Part shown: positions 36,248 through 46,573 of the stretch, piece after piece
How the letters are laid out: every line of letters starts with the position of its first letter
Numbering within the stretch: position 1 is the stretch's first letter
Assembly (NCBI GenBank): GCA_023511535.1
Contig: JAIMBK010000005.1
Coordinates: 1-64,000 of the forward strand
DNA from: Armatimonadota bacterium
GTDB lineage: Bacteria; Bacillota; Desulfotomaculia; Desulfotomaculales; Nap2-2B
DNA length: 64,000 nucleotides
Reading direction: 5' to 3'
The notes under the pieces: generated by a model
What the model saw: only the letters and a program-made list of their open reading frames with translations
Database searches by the model: none
What the model was told of the DNA's origin: nothing
Made by a program: the position numbers and the translations under genes

Positions 36248-39040
36248 TTGGCAGACTGGCACGCCTTAACGGGCGAAGAAGTGCTGGCGGTGTTGCAGAC
36301 AAACGCGGTGAAGGGTTTGCCTGATCAGGAGGCCGCCCAAAGGCTGGCCCGCTTTGGTCCCAACCAGCTGGCCGGGACCCGGCGGGCATCCCTGCTGGCC
36401 ACGTTTGGCGGGCAGTTCCGGGACTTCATGGTGATTCTGTTGCTGGCCGCCACGGCGGTTTCCCTCTTTTTGGGCGAATATGTGGACGCACTGGCCATCC
36501 TGGCCATCGTGACGATCAACGCGGTGCTCGGCTGCGTCCACGAGTACAGGGCGGAACAGTCCCTGGAAGCTTTAAAGCGGCTTGTCGCCCCCGAAGCCAG
36601 GGTGCTGCGGGGCGGTCTGGAAAAAAAGATTCCGGCGGCCGAACTGGTGCCGGGGGACCTGGTTTTTCTGGAGGCCGGCGACCGCGTCCCGGCGGACCTC
36701 CGCCTGCTGCACGCCGCGAACCTGGAAACGAACGAAGCGGCTTTGACCGGCGAGTCGGTACCGGTGAAAAAGGACCCGGCCCCCCTCGCCCATTCCCCCG
36801 GCCTGGGTGAAATGCGCAATATGGCCTACCTGGGGACGGTGGTGACCCGCGGCCGCGCGCAAGGGGTGGTGGTGGCTACGGGAATGGCCACGGAGATGGG
36901 CCGCATCGCCGGTCTGATCCAGGAGGCGCAGGACGACCGGACCCCCCTGCAGCGCCGGCTGGCCCACCTGGGCAAGGTGCTGGTCGGTTTGTGCCTGCTT
37001 ATCTGCGCGCTGGTGGTGGTGCTGGGGATTTACCGCGGCGAGGAAATTTACCAGATGTTTTTAGCCGGCGTCAGCCTGGCCGTGGCGGCCATTCCGGAGG
37101 GGCTGCCGGCCATCGTCACCGTGGCGCTGGCCACCGGCGTCCAGCGGATGGCCCGCCGGCAGGCGATCATCCGGAAGCTCTCCGCGGTGGAAACCCTGGG
37201 CTGTGCCACGGTGATTTGCGCGGATAAAACCGGCACGCTGACGCAAAACCAGATGACCGTGAGGAAGATCCTGATCGGCTCCAAAGCGGCGGAAGTAACC
37301 GGGGAAGGGTACGATCCCAAAGGGGACTTTGCCGGCCTGAACACCCGCGATGCCGCCCTCCGGCAGTTCTTGAAAATCGCCGCCCTGTGCAATAACGCCG
37401 TGCTGACCAGGGGGGAGATCTCGATTGGCGGCATGCTGCGCGGCCTCCTGAAAGGGCAGCCCGGCCCCGCCTGGGGGGTGCACGGCGACCCCACGGAAGG
37501 GGCGCTCCTGGTGATGGCGGCGAAAGGCGGGGTCTGGCGGGAAGCAATTGAAAAAGAGGAGCAGCGGGTGGCCGAATTTCCCTTTGATTCCGACCGCAAA
37601 AGGATGACCGTGGTCTACCGGCAGCCCGGCGGGAGGCTGCACGCTTACGTAAAGGGGGCGCCCGACGTGGTGCTGGAGCTGTGCACCCACTACCTGGACG
37701 CCGACAACCGGGTTCTCCCGCTCTCCGGGCGGAAAAAAGAGGAGTTTTTGCGGATCAACGGCGACCTGGCCGCCCGCGCCCTGCGGGTGCTGGCCCTGGC
37801 CTACCGGGAGCTTCCCGCCGCCTCTGTTTCTGTTGCCGCCTCTGCCGATTCTAATGCTGCCAATGCCCCCGCCGATGCTTTCAACGGGCAGGACGTGGAA
37901 AGGGGCCTGGTTTTCGCCGGGCTGGCGGGAATGATCGACCCGCCCCGCCCGGCGGCTTACGCGGCGGTGGAAAAATGCCGCCGGGCGGGGATCAAAGTGG
38001 TGATGATTACCGGCGACCACCGCCTGACCGCCGGCGCCGTCGCCGGTGAGCTGGGCCTGCTGGGGCGGGAAAGCGCCATTATCACCGGCCCGGAGCTGGA
38101 CGCCCTGGACGACGGGCAACTGCGCGCGCAGGTAAAGCGGGTGAGCGTGTTCGCCCGCGTGGCGCCGCGGCACAAGCTGCGCATCGTGCGGGCGTTCAAG
38201 CAAAACGGCCACGTGGTGGCTATGACCGGCGACGGCGTCAACGACGCCCCCGCCGTCAAGGAAGCGGACATCGGGATCGCCATGGGGATGACGGGCACCG
38301 ACGTCACCAGGGAAGCGGCGGCGATGGTCCTGGCCGACGATAATTTCAACACCATTGTGGCGGCGGTGGAAGAAGGCCGGGGCATTTACGAAAACATCCG
38401 GAAAACCATCCGCTACCTCCTTTCCTGCAACATCGGCGAGGTGCTGGTGATGTTCCTGGCGGTGCTGGCCGGCCTGCCCCTGCCTCTTTTGCCCGTCCAG
38501 ATTTTGTGGATGAACCTGGTCACCGACGGCCTGCCGGCCGTGGCCCTGGGGCTGGAGCCGGCGGCCCGGGACATTATGTACCGGCGGCCCCGGGACCCGC
38601 GGGAAAGCATCTTCGCCCAGGGTTTGGGCCGGCGGATTTTGACCGGCGGGCTGGTGATCGGCCTGGGCACGCTGCTTTTGTTTGCCGCCGTCTACCGCGG
38701 GGAGCCGGCCCGGGTGGCCGAATCCCGGACTGTCGCCTTTAATACGCTGGTTTTCCTGCAGTTATTTTACGTTTTGGTCTGCCGCTCGGAGCGGGAATCC
38801 GTCCTGGAACAGGGCTTTTTCACCAACCCCCGCCTCCTGCTGGCGGTGCTTTTCTCGGCGGCTCTGCAGGTGGCCGTAACCCAGCTCCCGCCCTTGCAGG
38901 TGATTTTCCGGACCGTTTCCCTGAACTGGGAGCAGTGGGGAATGGTCCTGGGGGTGGCCGCCCTCCCACTTTTAGGGAATATCTTTTATTCGCGCATAAA
39001 ATTCCGGGCCAAAGAGAAAATTGTTTATCTTAAAGTATAA
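36248..39040 (+). CDS. P-type Ca2+-transporting ATPase (type IIA)
   Basis: A 930-residue cation pump exporting Ca2+ (possibly Mn2+) from the cytoplasm. It has the actuator motif [10 protein letters not shown], the helix-4 ion site [12 protein letters not shown], phosphorylation Asp326 in [14 protein letters not shown], a [11 protein letters not shown] nucleotide-domain loop, [10 protein letters not shown] and [22 protein letters not shown]. The C-terminal six helices carry [12 protein letters not shown]. An Ala/Ser/Asn-rich insert lies at about residues 525-548. The TTG at 36248 ([13 protein letters not shown]) follows GAGGGGTGAGG; the frame is open upstream but without family similarity. The PEGLPA/NLVTDG pair indicates the SERCA/PMR1 group. 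Confidence 0.93.
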   Translation: MADWHALTGEEVLAVLQTNAVKGLPDQEAAQRLARFGPNQLAGTRRASLLATFGGQFRDFMVILLLAATAVSLFLGEYVDALAILAIVTINAVLGCVHEYRAEQSLEALKRLVAPEARVLRGGLEKKIPAAELVPGDLVFLEAGDRVPADLRLLHAANLETNEAALTGESVPVKKDPAPLAHSPGLGEMRNMAYLGTVVTRGRAQGVVVATGMATEMGRIAGLIQEAQDDRTPLQRRLAHLGKVLVGLCLLICALVVVLGIYRGEEIYQMFLAGVSLAVAAIPEGLPAIVTVALATGVQRMARRQAIIRKLSAVETLGCATVICADKTGTLTQNQMTVRKILIGSKAAEVTGEGYDPKGDFAGLNTRDAALRQFLKIAALCNNAVLTRGEISIGGMLRGLLKGQPGPAWGVHGDPTEGALLVMAAKGGVWREAIEKEEQRVAEFPFDSDRKRMTVVYRQPGGRLHAYVKGAPDVVLELCTHYLDADNRVLPLSGRKKEEFLRINGDLAARALRVLALAYRELPAASVSVAASADSNAANAPADAFNGQDVERGLVFAGLAGMIDPPRPAAYAAVEKCRRAGIKVVMITGDHRLTAGAVAGELGLLGRESAIITGPELDALDDGQLRAQVKRVSVFARVAPRHKLRIVRAFKQNGHVVAMTGDGVNDAPAVKEADIGIAMGMTGTDVTREAAAMVLADDNFNTIVAAVEEGRGIYENIRKTIRYLLSCNIGEVLVMFLAVLAGLPLPLLPVQILWMNLVTDGLPAVALGLEPAARDIMYRRPRDPRESIFAQGLGRRILTGGLVIGLGTLLLFAAVYRGEPARVAESRTVAFNTLVFLQLFYVLVCRSERESVLEQGFFTNPRLLLAVLFSAALQVAVTQLPPLQVIFRTVSLNWEQWGMVLGVAALPLLGNIFYSRIKFRAKEKIVYLKV

Positions 39041-39101
39041 CGAGCAGGAAATAATAAAAAAAGGTAGAATAACGGTAAAAAGATGGGGTGTGGATGGATC
39101 G

Positions 39102-39947
39102 ATGGATTTCTTAAAAGTTCACGGCCTGGGCAACGACTTTGTGCTGATCGACGCTTTGCAGCAGCGCCCGGACATTCCCGGGCACCTTGATTGGGGAGAA
39201 CTGGCCAAAAAAGCCTGCCACCGCCAGCTGGGCATCGGGGCGGACGGCCTGGTCATCCTCCTGCCGGGCAAAAATGCCGACGTCCGGATGCGCATTTTTA
39301 ATTCCGACGGCAGTGAGGCGCAGATGTGCGGCAACGCCATCCGCTGCGCGGCCAAATACCTTTACGAGCGCCGCCTGGTGTCCGAAGAAGTCATCCGGGT
39401 GGAAACCCTGGCGGGAATCATGCGGCCGCAGGTTATCCTGGAAGGCGGCCGGGTTGCCGGGGTGCGGGTCGACATGGGCGAACCCCGCCTGGAAAGATCC
39501 CAAATCCCGATGGCGGGGCCGCCCGGGTGGGTGATCGGCGAGCCCCTTTTGGCCGGCGACCGCGTGTTCAACGTGACGGCGGTTTCCATGGGCAACCCCC
39601 ATTGCGTGATTTTCGTGCCGGATGTGGAGCAGGTTCCCCTGGCGGAAGCGGGGCCGCTCATCGAGCACCACCCGGCTTTTCCCGAGCGCACCAACGTGGA
39701 GTTCGTCCAGGTTTTCAACCCGGAGGAAATAAAAATGCGCGTCTGGGAGCGGGGCGCCGGACCCACTCTGGCCTGCGGCACGGGGGCCTGCGCCGCCGCC
39801 GTGGCCGGCGCTTTGAACGGGTTGACGGAGAGGGCGGTAAAGGTGCACCTGCCCCTGGGCGCCCTGCAGATCGAATGGGCCGGCGACAACCACCTCTACA
39901 TGACCGGCCCGGCCGAAGAAGTTTTCACCGGGAGCTATCCGGTGTGA
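39102..39947 (+). CDS. dapF: Diaminopimelate epimerase
   Basis: Converts LL- to meso-diaminopimelate for lysine and peptidoglycan. The 281-residue protein has the two catalytic cysteines Cys76 ([11 protein letters not shown]) and Cys225 (ACGTGACAAA) and the opening [17 protein letters not shown]. The ATG at 39102 gives the standard N-terminus; the frame stays open upstream into the end of the ATPase gene. Together with dapL downstream it provides the DAP-aminotransferase route of lysine synthesis. Confidence 0.96.
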   Translation: MDFLKVHGLGNDFVLIDALQQRPDIPGHLDWGELAKKACHRQLGIGADGLVILLPGKNADVRMRIFNSDGSEAQMCGNAIRCAAKYLYERRLVSEEVIRVETLAGIMRPQVILEGGRVAGVRVDMGEPRLERSQIPMAGPPGWVIGEPLLAGDRVFNVTAVSMGNPHCVIFVPDVEQVPLAEAGPLIEHHPAFPERTNVEFVQVFNPEEIKMRVWERGAGPTLACGTGACAAAVAGALNGLTERAVKVHLPLGALQIEWAGDNHLYMTGPAEEVFTGSYPV

Positions 39948-39949
39948 AA

Positions 39950-39978
39950 GAAAGGCACAAAGGCACAGAGGCACTGAG
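39950..39978 (+). repeat. GGCACAAAG half element, copy F
   Basis: AAAGGCACAAAGGCACAGAGGC lies just after dapF, with no matching inverted arm nearby. Confidence 0.6.
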
Positions 39979-39985
39979 GCCGGTA

Positions 39986-40016
39986 AATAAGTTAAGTGCC
40001 AGGCACTTAACTTATT
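39986..40016. repeat. Perfect 31-base palindrome
   Basis: AATAAGTTAAGTGCC and GGCACTTAACTTATT are exact reverse complements around a single central A. It lies between dapF and dapL. It has no downstream T run on either strand beyond its own AT-rich arms, so it may be a bidirectional terminator, a protein-binding site or a REP-like mobile palindrome. Confidence 0.8.
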
Positions 40017-40069
40017 CGTTCGTCCTCTCCATAAAGAATGAAAATAATCGTACCAGGGAAGAGGGCCAG

Positions 40070-40118
40070 ACCCCTAATTCCCAACCCCTAATTCCTGATT
40101 CCTATTTTCTGAGGAGGT
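40070..40118 (+). repeat. CCTAATT leader repeat, copy 3
   Basis: CCCCTAATTCCCAACCCCTA and ATTCCTGATTCCTATTTTCT, then GAGGAGG, which is the ribosome binding site of dapL 7 bases on. It closely matches 28-78. Confidence 0.75.
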
Positions 40119-40124
40119 CTTGCT

Positions 40125-41303
40125 TTGCAGTTTCCCGAAGCGCAGCGCATCAAAAACTTGCCCCCTTATCTCTTCGCCCGTATTGAACGGCTGATCGAGC
40201 AAAAGAAAGAGGAGGGGGTGGATATCATCAGCCTGGGAATCGGCGACCCCGACCTGCCCACGCCGGGGCACATTGTGGAGGAAATGGCCAGAGAAATCAG
40301 GAACCCCGCCAACCACCAGTATCCTTCCTCGGCAGGGCTGCCGGAATACCGGCAGGCCGTGGCCGGCTGGTATCGGCGCCGTTTCGGCGTCGAACTGGAC
40401 CCGCGGGCGGAAGTGGTTGCCCTGATTGGCTCCAAAGATGGTCTCGCCCACCTTCCCTGGTGCTGCCTGGATCCGGGAGATACCGTCCTGGTGCCCGATC
40501 CCGGCTACCCCGTTTACGCCGGAAGTTCCATTTTGGCGGGGGCGGTTCCCTATTACGTCCGCCTGAAGCCGGAGAAAGGCTTCCTGCCCGACTTTGCGGA
40601 TATCCCGGTAGAAACCGCCAAAAAGGCCAAACTCATGTTTTTAAACTACCCCAACAACCCGACGGGAGCGGTGGCCGGGGAATCCTTTTTTGCCGAAGCG
40701 ATTGCCTTTGCGAAGGAGTTTGAAATTCTCCTCGCCCACGACGCGGCCTACGCCGAGGTGGCCTTCGACGGCTACCGGCCCCCGTCCTTTTTACAGGTCC
40801 CCGGCGCCAAAGAAGCAGGCATTGAATTCGGCTCCCTGTCCAAAACCTTTAACATGACCGGCTGGCGCATCGGCTGGGCCGCCGGCCACGCCGGGGCCGT
40901 GGAGGCGCTGGGCCGCCTGAAGTCAAACGTGGACTCCGGACAGTTTAACGCCGTGCAGAAAGCGGCCATCGCCGGCTTAACCGGCCCGCTGGACAATTTA
41001 AATGAAGTGAACGAAATTTACCGCCAGCGGCGGGACATCCTCGTCGACGGCCTGAACTCCCTGGGCTGGCGCCTGGAAAAGCCGAAAGCCACCTTTTACA
41101 TCTGGGCGCCCGTACCGGCCGGGTACACTTCCGCCTCGTTCGCCGAAACACTGCTGGAAAAAGCCGGCGTGGTGATCACCCCCGGCACCGGCTACGGGGC
41201 CGCCGGCGAAGGCTACTTCCGCCTGTCGCTGACCGTTCCTACCGGCCGCCTCAAGGAAGCCATCGAGCGGATCAAGCGGAACGTGGGACAGGTAAATTTT
41301 TAA
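40125..41303 (+). CDS. dapL: LL-diaminopimelate aminotransferase
   Basis: PLP enzyme converting tetrahydrodipicolinate to LL-diaminopimelate in one step, 392 residues. Fold-type I aminotransferase motifs: [12 protein letters not shown] near the N-terminus, [12 protein letters not shown], and Schiff-base Lys240 in [15 protein letters not shown]. The start [20 protein letters not shown] and length fit the DapL2 type of anaerobes. Adjacency to dapF supports this over a generic aminotransferase. The TTG start lies 7 bases after GAGGAGG of the leader repeat. Confidence 0.92.
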   Translation: MQFPEAQRIKNLPPYLFARIERLIEQKKEEGVDIISLGIGDPDLPTPGHIVEEMAREIRNPANHQYPSSAGLPEYRQAVAGWYRRRFGVELDPRAEVVALIGSKDGLAHLPWCCLDPGDTVLVPDPGYPVYAGSSILAGAVPYYVRLKPEKGFLPDFADIPVETAKKAKLMFLNYPNNPTGAVAGESFFAEAIAFAKEFEILLAHDAAYAEVAFDGYRPPSFLQVPGAKEAGIEFGSLSKTFNMTGWRIGWAAGHAGAVEALGRLKSNVDSGQFNAVQKAAIAGLTGPLDNLNEVNEIYRQRRDILVDGLNSLGWRLEKPKATFYIWAPVPAGYTSASFAETLLEKAGVVITPGTGYGAAGEGYFRLSLTVPTGRLKEAIERIKRNVGQVNF

Positions 41304-41329
41304 AAATAGTATGTAATATGAGGATATAC

Positions 41330-41635
41330 ATGGTTAATTCAAAGTATGGCATTCCCATTCGTTTTCCGCAAGAAAGATGGTTCCATATTACCGAAGAACA
41401 TTCGGAAATGGCGGGTTATTATTTTGAAGTTCTGGAAACTGTGGAAGATCCGGATGTAATTTTTGAAGGGAAAACGGGGGAATTTCTGGCCGTAAAAAAG
41501 CTGGAAAGAAGCAAGTATATCGTGGTAGTTTATAAGGAGATAGATGAGAATGACGGCTTTATAATTACCGCCTTTTTGACCAAAAAGATCAAAAAGCTTG
41601 AAAGGAGGCGGAAAGTATGGGAACGGCAGAAGTGA
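41330..41635 (+). CDS. Small toxin-like protein paired with DUF2283
   Basis: 101 residues from ATG 41330 (GAGGA five bases upstream; an ATG at 41318 lacks a ribosome binding site). The protein opens with IPIRFPQERWFHITEEHSEM and has VIFEGKTGEFLAVKKL and YIVVVYKEI followed by DGFIITAFLT, the beta pattern of small RelE/barnase-like (PBECR or DUF4258-type) nucleases with conserved His and aromatic residues. It overlaps the DUF2283 gene by 19 bases. A toxin-antitoxin pair is likely, but the nuclease assignment is from pattern only. More AT-rich than dapL and aspC. Confidence 0.72.
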   Translation: MVNSKYGIPIRFPQERWFHITEEHSEMAGYYFEVLETVEDPDVIFEGKTGEFLAVKKLERSKYIVVVYKEIDENDGFIITAFLTKKIKKLERRRKVWERQK

Positions 41636-41874
41636 AGAAGGTATTGGCGATTGTACCGGAATTGCTGGAAGTGCCCTACCCGAGGGTTTGGACAACGTAC
41701 GATAAAGAGGCCGATGTCCTTTACATTAATTTTAAGAAGCCCAGCCGGGCCGATGATTCCGAATTGACTGGCGACGACCTGATCATTCGCTATGAAAAAG
41801 GGGAAGTAGTGGGAATTACCGTCCTGAACGCAAGCAAAAGGAAAAGAGTTTCGCAAAGGAGGAAAAAATCGTGA
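41617..41874 (+). CDS. DUF2283 family protein, probable antitoxin
   Basis: 85 residues with the DUF2283 core VWTTYDKEADVLYINFKKPS, then a DDSELTGDDLIIRYEKGEVVGITVLNA run. DUF2283 proteins commonly sit beside small nuclease-like genes. AAAGGAGG lies upstream of the ATG. The stop overlaps the GTG start of aspC, so the pair is wedged between dapL and aspC without a gap. Confidence 0.88.
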   Translation: MGTAEVKKVLAIVPELLEVPYPRVWTTYDKEADVLYINFKKPSRADDSELTGDDLIIRYEKGEVVGITVLNASKRKRVSQRRKKS

Positions 41875-43064
41875 AGCTGGCCGCCAGGGCCAAAGAGATC
41901 AGCCCTTCACCCACCTTAAGTATCGACGCCCGGGCCAAAAAAATGATTGCTGCGGGCGAAAAGGTAATTAACTTCGGGGCGGGCGAACCCGATTTCGACA
42001 CCCCGGAGCACATCAAGCAGGCCGCCGTCGAAGCGCTGCACAAAGGGATGACCAAATACACCCCCGTCGGCGGGACGCCCGCCTTGAAGGAGGCCATCGT
42101 CCGAAAACTGAAAGCGGACAACAACCTGGACTATGCGCCGGAGCAAATCGTTGTCTCCTGCGGAGCCAAACATTCCCTGTACAACGCCATCCAGGCGCTC
42201 TGCGACCCCGGCGACGAAATCATTTTGCCGGCGCCGTACTGGGTGAGCTACCTGGAGCAGATCAAGCTGGCCGGGGGCCGGCCGGTGATTGTGCAGACCA
42301 GGGCGGAAAACGGCTTCAAGCTTACCGTGGAAGAACTGGAGGCGGTGGTCAGCCCGCGCACCCGGATGATCATTCTCAACAGCCCGGGCAACCCCACCGG
42401 CGCGGTGTACACCCGGGAGGAACTGGCCGCCCTGGGCGAAGTGCTGCTGCAAAAAAAGGTTACCATTATTTCCGACGAGATTTACGAAAAATTGATTTAC
42501 GACGGCCTGGAGCACGTCAGCATCGCTTCGCTCAATCCGGGCCTAAAGGAGCTGACCGTGGTCATCAACGGCGTTTCCAAAGCTTACTCCATGACCGGGT
42601 GGCGTATCGGCTACGCGGCCGCTCCCGCTCCCGCGGCCAAGGCCATGACCGATTTGCAGAGCCATTCCACTTCCAACCCAACGTCCATCGCCCAGGCGGC
42701 CAGTGTGGCCGCGCTGACGGGGACGCAGGAACCGCTAAGGCAGATGGTGGCGGAATTCAACCGGCGGCGCGATTACATGCTGGAGCGCCTGTCGGCCATT
42801 CCGGGAGTTTCCTGCTTTAAGCCCAGCGGGGCCTTTTACCTGTTCCCCAGCATTGCAGGAATCATCGGGCGGGCCTACAAGGGAAAAACCATCGGCAGCG
42901 CCAGCGACCTGGCCGCCATCCTGCTCACGGAGGCAAAGGTGGCCGTAGTGCCGGGCGTGGCCTTCGGTGACGACCGCTGCTTCCGCCTCTCTTACGCCAC
43001 CTCCCTGGAAAACATCAAAGAGGGGTTGGACCGGATCGGGGAGGTACTGACTTCCGTAAAATAG
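41871..43064 (+). CDS. aspC: Aspartate aminotransferase
   Basis: PLP enzyme exchanging amino groups between aspartate and 2-oxoglutarate, 397 residues. It has VINFGAGEPDFDTPEHIK, LNSPGNPTGAVY and Schiff-base Lys237 in SKAYSMTGWRIGYA, and ends with FRLSYATSLENIKEGLDRI, typical of the I-gamma (thermophile/Bacillus) type. The GTG start lies 8 bases after AAAGGAGG and overlaps the DUF2283 stop. It supplies aspartate to the lysine pathway next door. Confidence 0.93.
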   Translation: MKLAARAKEISPSPTLSIDARAKKMIAAGEKVINFGAGEPDFDTPEHIKQAAVEALHKGMTKYTPVGGTPALKEAIVRKLKADNNLDYAPEQIVVSCGAKHSLYNAIQALCDPGDEIILPAPYWVSYLEQIKLAGGRPVIVQTRAENGFKLTVEELEAVVSPRTRMIILNSPGNPTGAVYTREELAALGEVLLQKKVTIISDEIYEKLIYDGLEHVSIASLNPGLKELTVVINGVSKAYSMTGWRIGYAAAPAPAAKAMTDLQSHSTSNPTSIAQAASVAALTGTQEPLRQMVAEFNRRRDYMLERLSAIPGVSCFKPSGAFYLFPSIAGIIGRAYKGKTIGSASDLAAILLTEAKVAVVPGVAFGDDRCFRLSYATSLENIKEGLDRIGEVLTSVK

Positions 43065-43161
43065 CAGCGCGAATCGTATTATATGGGTGGCGAGGGGCGA
43101 TTGCCCGGTAAGCCGGCCGGCGGCTTGCGCAAAGCCCCGCCGCCAAGGAAAGGAGAATTCC

Positions 43162-44040
43162 TTGCTCAAAAGCATGACGGGTTACGGCCGCGCCAGCGCG
43201 GCCGGTGCGGGAAAAAAAATTACCGTCGAACTCAAGTCGGTTAATCATCGTTTTTCGGAAGTGGTTATCCGGCTGCCGAAAAATATGCTGCCGCTGGAAG
43301 AAAGAATCAGGGGGAGGATCCTGGAGTGCATTTCCCGGGGGCGCGTCGACTGCTACCTGACCGTTGAAGAAGCCGGTCCAAAAAATATTGCGGTGAAAGT
43401 TGACAAAAACCTCGCGGCGGCGTATTATAAGGCATTGAAAGAAATGTTGCAGGAACTGGAAATGCCGCCGGACGTAAAATTAGAGCACTTTTTGACCCTG
43501 CCGGGGGTATTGTCCGTCGAGGAGCCGGAAGAAAACCTCGAAGAACTCTGGCCGGCCGTTGAACAGGCCCTGGCCGGGGCGCTGGCGGCCCTGCTGGAGA
43601 TGCGGCAAACCGAGGGCGCCCGGCTGGAAAGCGACATTCAAAGCCGGATCGACCGCATCGAGCAGTTGAATCAAGAAATCGAGAGCAGAGCGCCCCTGGT
43701 GGTGGAAGAATACCGCGAGCGCCTGCGGCAGCGGGTGCAGGAGCTGGTTCCCGGCGACGCCGTCGAACCGGCCCGCCTGGCGGCGGAGGTCGCTTTATTT
43801 GCCGAGCGTTCCAGCATTGCCGAAGAAGTCGTGCGCATCTCCAGCCACCTCAACCAGCTGCGGCTTGCCGGCGAGGAAGGCGGGCCGGTGGGCAGAAAAC
43901 TGGATTTTCTGATTCAGGAATTAAACCGGGAAATCAACACCATCGCCCAGAAGGCCGGCGATTTGCGGATCAGCCAGCTCGTGGTGGAAGTAAAAAGCGA
44001 GCTGGAAAAAATCAGGGAACAGGTGCAAAACGTGGAGTAG
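43162..44040 (+). CDS. yicC: YicC/YloC family endoribonuclease
   Basis: 292 residues with the family N-terminus SMTGYGRAS and [18 protein letters not shown] helical middle and the DUF1732 C-terminal domain follow, ending [49 protein letters not shown]. The TTG at 43162 lies 6 bases after AAGGAG. The position ahead of remA-gmk-rpoZ is conserved in clostridia. Members are reported as RNases in E. coli. Confidence 0.94.
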   Translation: MLKSMTGYGRASAAGAGKKITVELKSVNHRFSEVVIRLPKNMLPLEERIRGRILECISRGRVDCYLTVEEAGPKNIAVKVDKNLAAAYYKALKEMLQELEMPPDVKLEHFLTLPGVLSVEEPEENLEELWPAVEQALAGALAALLEMRQTEGARLESDIQSRIDRIEQLNQEIESRAPLVVEEYRERLRQRVQELVPGDAVEPARLAAEVALFAERSSIAEEVVRISSHLNQLRLAGEEGGPVGRKLDFLIQELNREINTIAQKAGDLRISQLVVEVKSELEKIREQVQNVE

Positions 44041-44060
44041 ATAATCCAGGAGGGAAAAAA

Positions 44061-44351
44061 GTGGATATCAAATTAATTAACATCGGTTTTGGCAACATTG
44101 TTTCGGCCAACCGCATCATCGCCATCGTAAGCCCGGAATCCGCCCCCATCAAGCGGATCATCAACGAAGCGCGGGACCGCGGGATGCTGATCGACGCCAC
44201 CTACGGGCGGCGCACCCGGGCGGTCATCATTACGGACAGTGATCACGTCATCCTGTCGGCCGTCCAGCCGGAGACGGTGGCGAACCGCCTGGGGAACCTG
44301 GGCGGCAAAGAAGCCCCTCCTCCCGTCGTCGCGGAGGAAATTGCCAATTAG
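44061..44351 (+). CDS. remA: RemA family regulator (DUF370)
   Basis: 96 residues starting [20 protein letters not shown], with the DNA-binding basic segment [20 protein letters not shown] and [19 protein letters not shown]. RemA activates biofilm matrix genes in Bacillus. The GTG start has AGGAGGGAAAAAA upstream. It lies between yicC and gmk as in most Firmicutes. Confidence 0.95.
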   Translation: MDIKLINIGFGNIVSANRIIAIVSPESAPIKRIINEARDRGMLIDATYGRRTRAVIITDSDHVILSAVQPETVANRLGNLGGKEAPPPVVAEEIAN

Positions 44352-44353
44352 CA

Positions 44354-44947
44354 ATGGTTGAAAAGGGCATCCTGGTTGTGTTGTCCGGGCCTTCCGGAGT
44401 GGGGAAAGGCACGGTGAGCCAGGCTTTGCTCCAGGCCGAGCCCAATCTGGCGGTCTCGGTCTCCGCTACCACCAGGCCGCCCCGGAACGGCGAAACGGAC
44501 GGGGTCAGCTATTATTTTGTTTCGCGCGAAAAGTTTTCGCTGATGATCGAGGGCGATGAATTTTTAGAATGGGCCAGGGTGTACGATAATTTCTACGGCA
44601 CCCCCCGCCTGCCGGTGGAAGAGACCTTGGCCCGGGGGAAAGACGTTTTGCTGGAGATCGACGTTCAGGGAGGGCTGCAGGTCAAGAATAAATTACCGGA
44701 GGCGGTTTTAATTTTTCTCCTCCCCCCGTCCTGGAAGGAGCTGGAGGCCCGGCTGGCGGGGCGGGGCAGCGAATCGGCGGAGGAGGTGCAAAAACGGCTG
44801 CAGTGGGCGAAGCGTGAGCTGCAGTCGCTTTCCCTTTACGATTACGCGGTAGTCAATGAACGGGTGGAAAAGGCGGTCGAACAAATCCGCTCCATTATTA
44901 CGGCGGAAAAGTGCCGGACGGTGCGTTTTCGAGACCTTAAAATTTAG
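44354..44947 (+). CDS. gmk: Guanylate kinase
   Basis: Phosphorylates GMP to GDP, 197 residues. P-loop SGPSGVGKGTV, GMP-binding TTRPPRNGETDGVSYYF, EWARVYDNFYGTP, and the lid segment before LYDYAVVNERVEKAVEQIRSI. It starts 2 bases after the remA stop with only AGGAAAT-like ribosome binding, suggesting translational coupling. Confidence 0.97.
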   Translation: MVEKGILVVLSGPSGVGKGTVSQALLQAEPNLAVSVSATTRPPRNGETDGVSYYFVSREKFSLMIEGDEFLEWARVYDNFYGTPRLPVEETLARGKDVLLEIDVQGGLQVKNKLPEAVLIFLLPPSWKELEARLAGRGSESAEEVQKRLQWAKRELQSLSLYDYAVVNERVEKAVEQIRSIITAEKCRTVRFRDLKI

Positions 44948-44961
44948 CGCGGGGGATTGCG

Positions 44962-45162
44962 ATGAAGCAACCATCTCTGGACGAATTAATGAAAAGGGTC
45001 GACAGTCGCTATACGCTGGTTGTAATGGCTGCCAAACGCGCAAGGCTGCTAACGGAAGCAGTGGAAAACGAAGCAAACGGGAGCAAGCCGGTGACGAAGG
45101 CGCTGGAGGAGATCGCCAGCGGAAAAATAAAATTCCGGCACACTAAACAGGGGAGGAAATAA
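44962..45162 (+). CDS. rpoZ: RNA polymerase omega subunit
   Basis: A 66-residue omega subunit: PSLDELMKRVDSRYTLVVMA, then AAKRARLL, and the C-terminal PVTKALEEIASGKIKF. GCGGGGGATTGCG precedes the ATG. It lies 14 bases after gmk, the usual clostridial order. Confidence 0.95.
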   Translation: MKQPSLDELMKRVDSRYTLVVMAAKRARLLTEAVENEANGSKPVTKALEEIASGKIKFRHTKQGRK

Positions 45163-45273
45163 GGACGGTCGTCAGCCGTCGGGACTGAGAGGTAAGCTGT
45201 CAGCCGCTGAATACCGAAAGATCGAAGCAGACCGGACTTTTATCTGACGACGTTGACAGACCGTTCCACGGAA

Positions 45274-46485
45274 ATGCTGAAAGGCAAGTTAATTACGCTG
45301 GGCGTGACGGGAAGCATTGCCGCCTACAAAGCGGCGGAACTGGCCAGCCTGTTGAGCAAGGCGGGGGCGGACGTGCACGTGATCATGACGGCCGGTGCGC
45401 AAAAGTTTGTGGCGCCGGCCACCTTCGCGGCCCTCACCGGGAACCCCGTGCAGACGGATCTGTTTGCCGGTACGGACGGCCCGGGCGGCGCGGGCGGTCC
45501 CCTGCTGCCCCACATCGAACTGGCGAAGGCGGATTTGTTGGTGGTAGCTCCGGCTACCGCTAATATTTTGGCCAAGGCGGCGCACGGTCTGGCGGACGAC
45601 CTGCTGAGCGCCGCGATCCTGGCCGCCCCGGGGCCCGTTTTATTCTGCCCGGCAATGAACGTTCACATGTACAGGAACCCGGCCACCCAGGCCAATCTCG
45701 CCGCCCTTAAAAAATACGGCCGCCACGTCCTGGAGCCGGGGAAGGGCCGGCTGGCCTGCGGGGAGACAGGCGAAGGCCGGCTTCCCGAGCCGCCGGAAAT
45801 CGTGGCGGAAATCGCCCGCCTGCTGGGCCCGGCGAAAGACCTGCAGGGGCTTTTTGTGCTGGTCACCGCCGGCGGCACCCGCGAGCCCCTCGATCCGGTC
45901 CGTTTTCTTTCCAACCGCAGCTCGGGGAAAATGGGCTACGCTCTGGCTGCGGCCGCCGCGGCGCGGGGGGCGGACGTCACGCTGGTGACCGCCCCCACCG
46001 CGCTGCCCGTGCCGGCGGGGGTCAAAGCGGTCCTCGTGGAGACTGCGCAACAGATGCTTGAGGCCGTCCGGGAGCATTTCCCCCGGGCGGACGTCGTGAT
46101 CAAGGCGGCGGCGGTGGCCGACTACCGGCCCGCCCGGGCGGCGGAGCAGAAAATCAAAAAGGAAGGAGAAACCCTGGTCATCGAGCTGGTCAAAAACCCG
46201 GACATTCTCGCCGAACTCGGCCGGCATAAAAAACCCGGCCAGGTCCTGGTGGGCTTCGCTGCAGAAACGGAAAACCTGCTGGCCAACGCCCGCCGGAAAT
46301 TGGAGGAAAAAAATGTGGACCTGCTCGTGGCCAACGACGTCACCCGGCCGGGAGCCGGCTTCGGCGCGGACACCAACCTCGTCAAACTCATTTACCGCGA
46401 CGGCAGAGTCGTCGACCTGCCCCTGATGAAAAAAACAGAACTGGCCCACCGCATCCTGGACGCGGCCCACGCCCTGCGCGGGTGA
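45274..46485 (+). CDS. coaBC: Bifunctional phosphopantothenoylcysteine decarboxylase/phosphopantothenate-cysteine ligase
   Basis: Two consecutive steps of coenzyme A synthesis in one 403-residue protein. The CoaC flavin domain starts LITLGVTGSIAAYKAAEL, with catalytic His in LLPHIELAKADLLVVAPATANILAK and the FCPAMNVHMY clamp. The CoaB domain from about residue 190 has VLVTAGGTREPLDPVRFLSN and AVADYRPA. ATG 45274 gives the normal N-terminus; an upstream TTG at 45253 has no ribosome binding site. The 110-base gap after rpoZ shows no other feature. Confidence 0.95.
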   Translation: MLKGKLITLGVTGSIAAYKAAELASLLSKAGADVHVIMTAGAQKFVAPATFAALTGNPVQTDLFAGTDGPGGAGGPLLPHIELAKADLLVVAPATANILAKAAHGLADDLLSAAILAAPGPVLFCPAMNVHMYRNPATQANLAALKKYGRHVLEPGKGRLACGETGEGRLPEPPEIVAEIARLLGPAKDLQGLFVLVTAGGTREPLDPVRFLSNRSSGKMGYALAAAAAARGADVTLVTAPTALPVPAGVKAVLVETAQQMLEAVREHFPRADVVIKAAAVADYRPARAAEQKIKKEGETLVIELVKNPDILAELGRHKKPGQVLVGFAAETENLLANARRKLEEKNVDLLVANDVTRPGAGFGADTNLVKLIYRDGRVVDLPLMKKTELAHRILDAAHALRG

Positions 46486-46510
46486 AGCAAGGTTAACTGT
46501 AATTAAACCT

Positions 46511-46539
46511 TTTACAGAAACCTAAACAAGAATTATAAT
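46511..46539 (+). promoter_or_regulatory. Promoter of the PIN toxin-antitoxin pair
   Basis: TTTACA (46511-46516), a 17-base spacer and TATAAT (46534-46539) lie 35 bases before the antitoxin ATG. Confidence 0.75.
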
Positions 46540-46573
46540 TAGAATAAAAAGAAAGGCGGGGCGGTGAGCTTTC

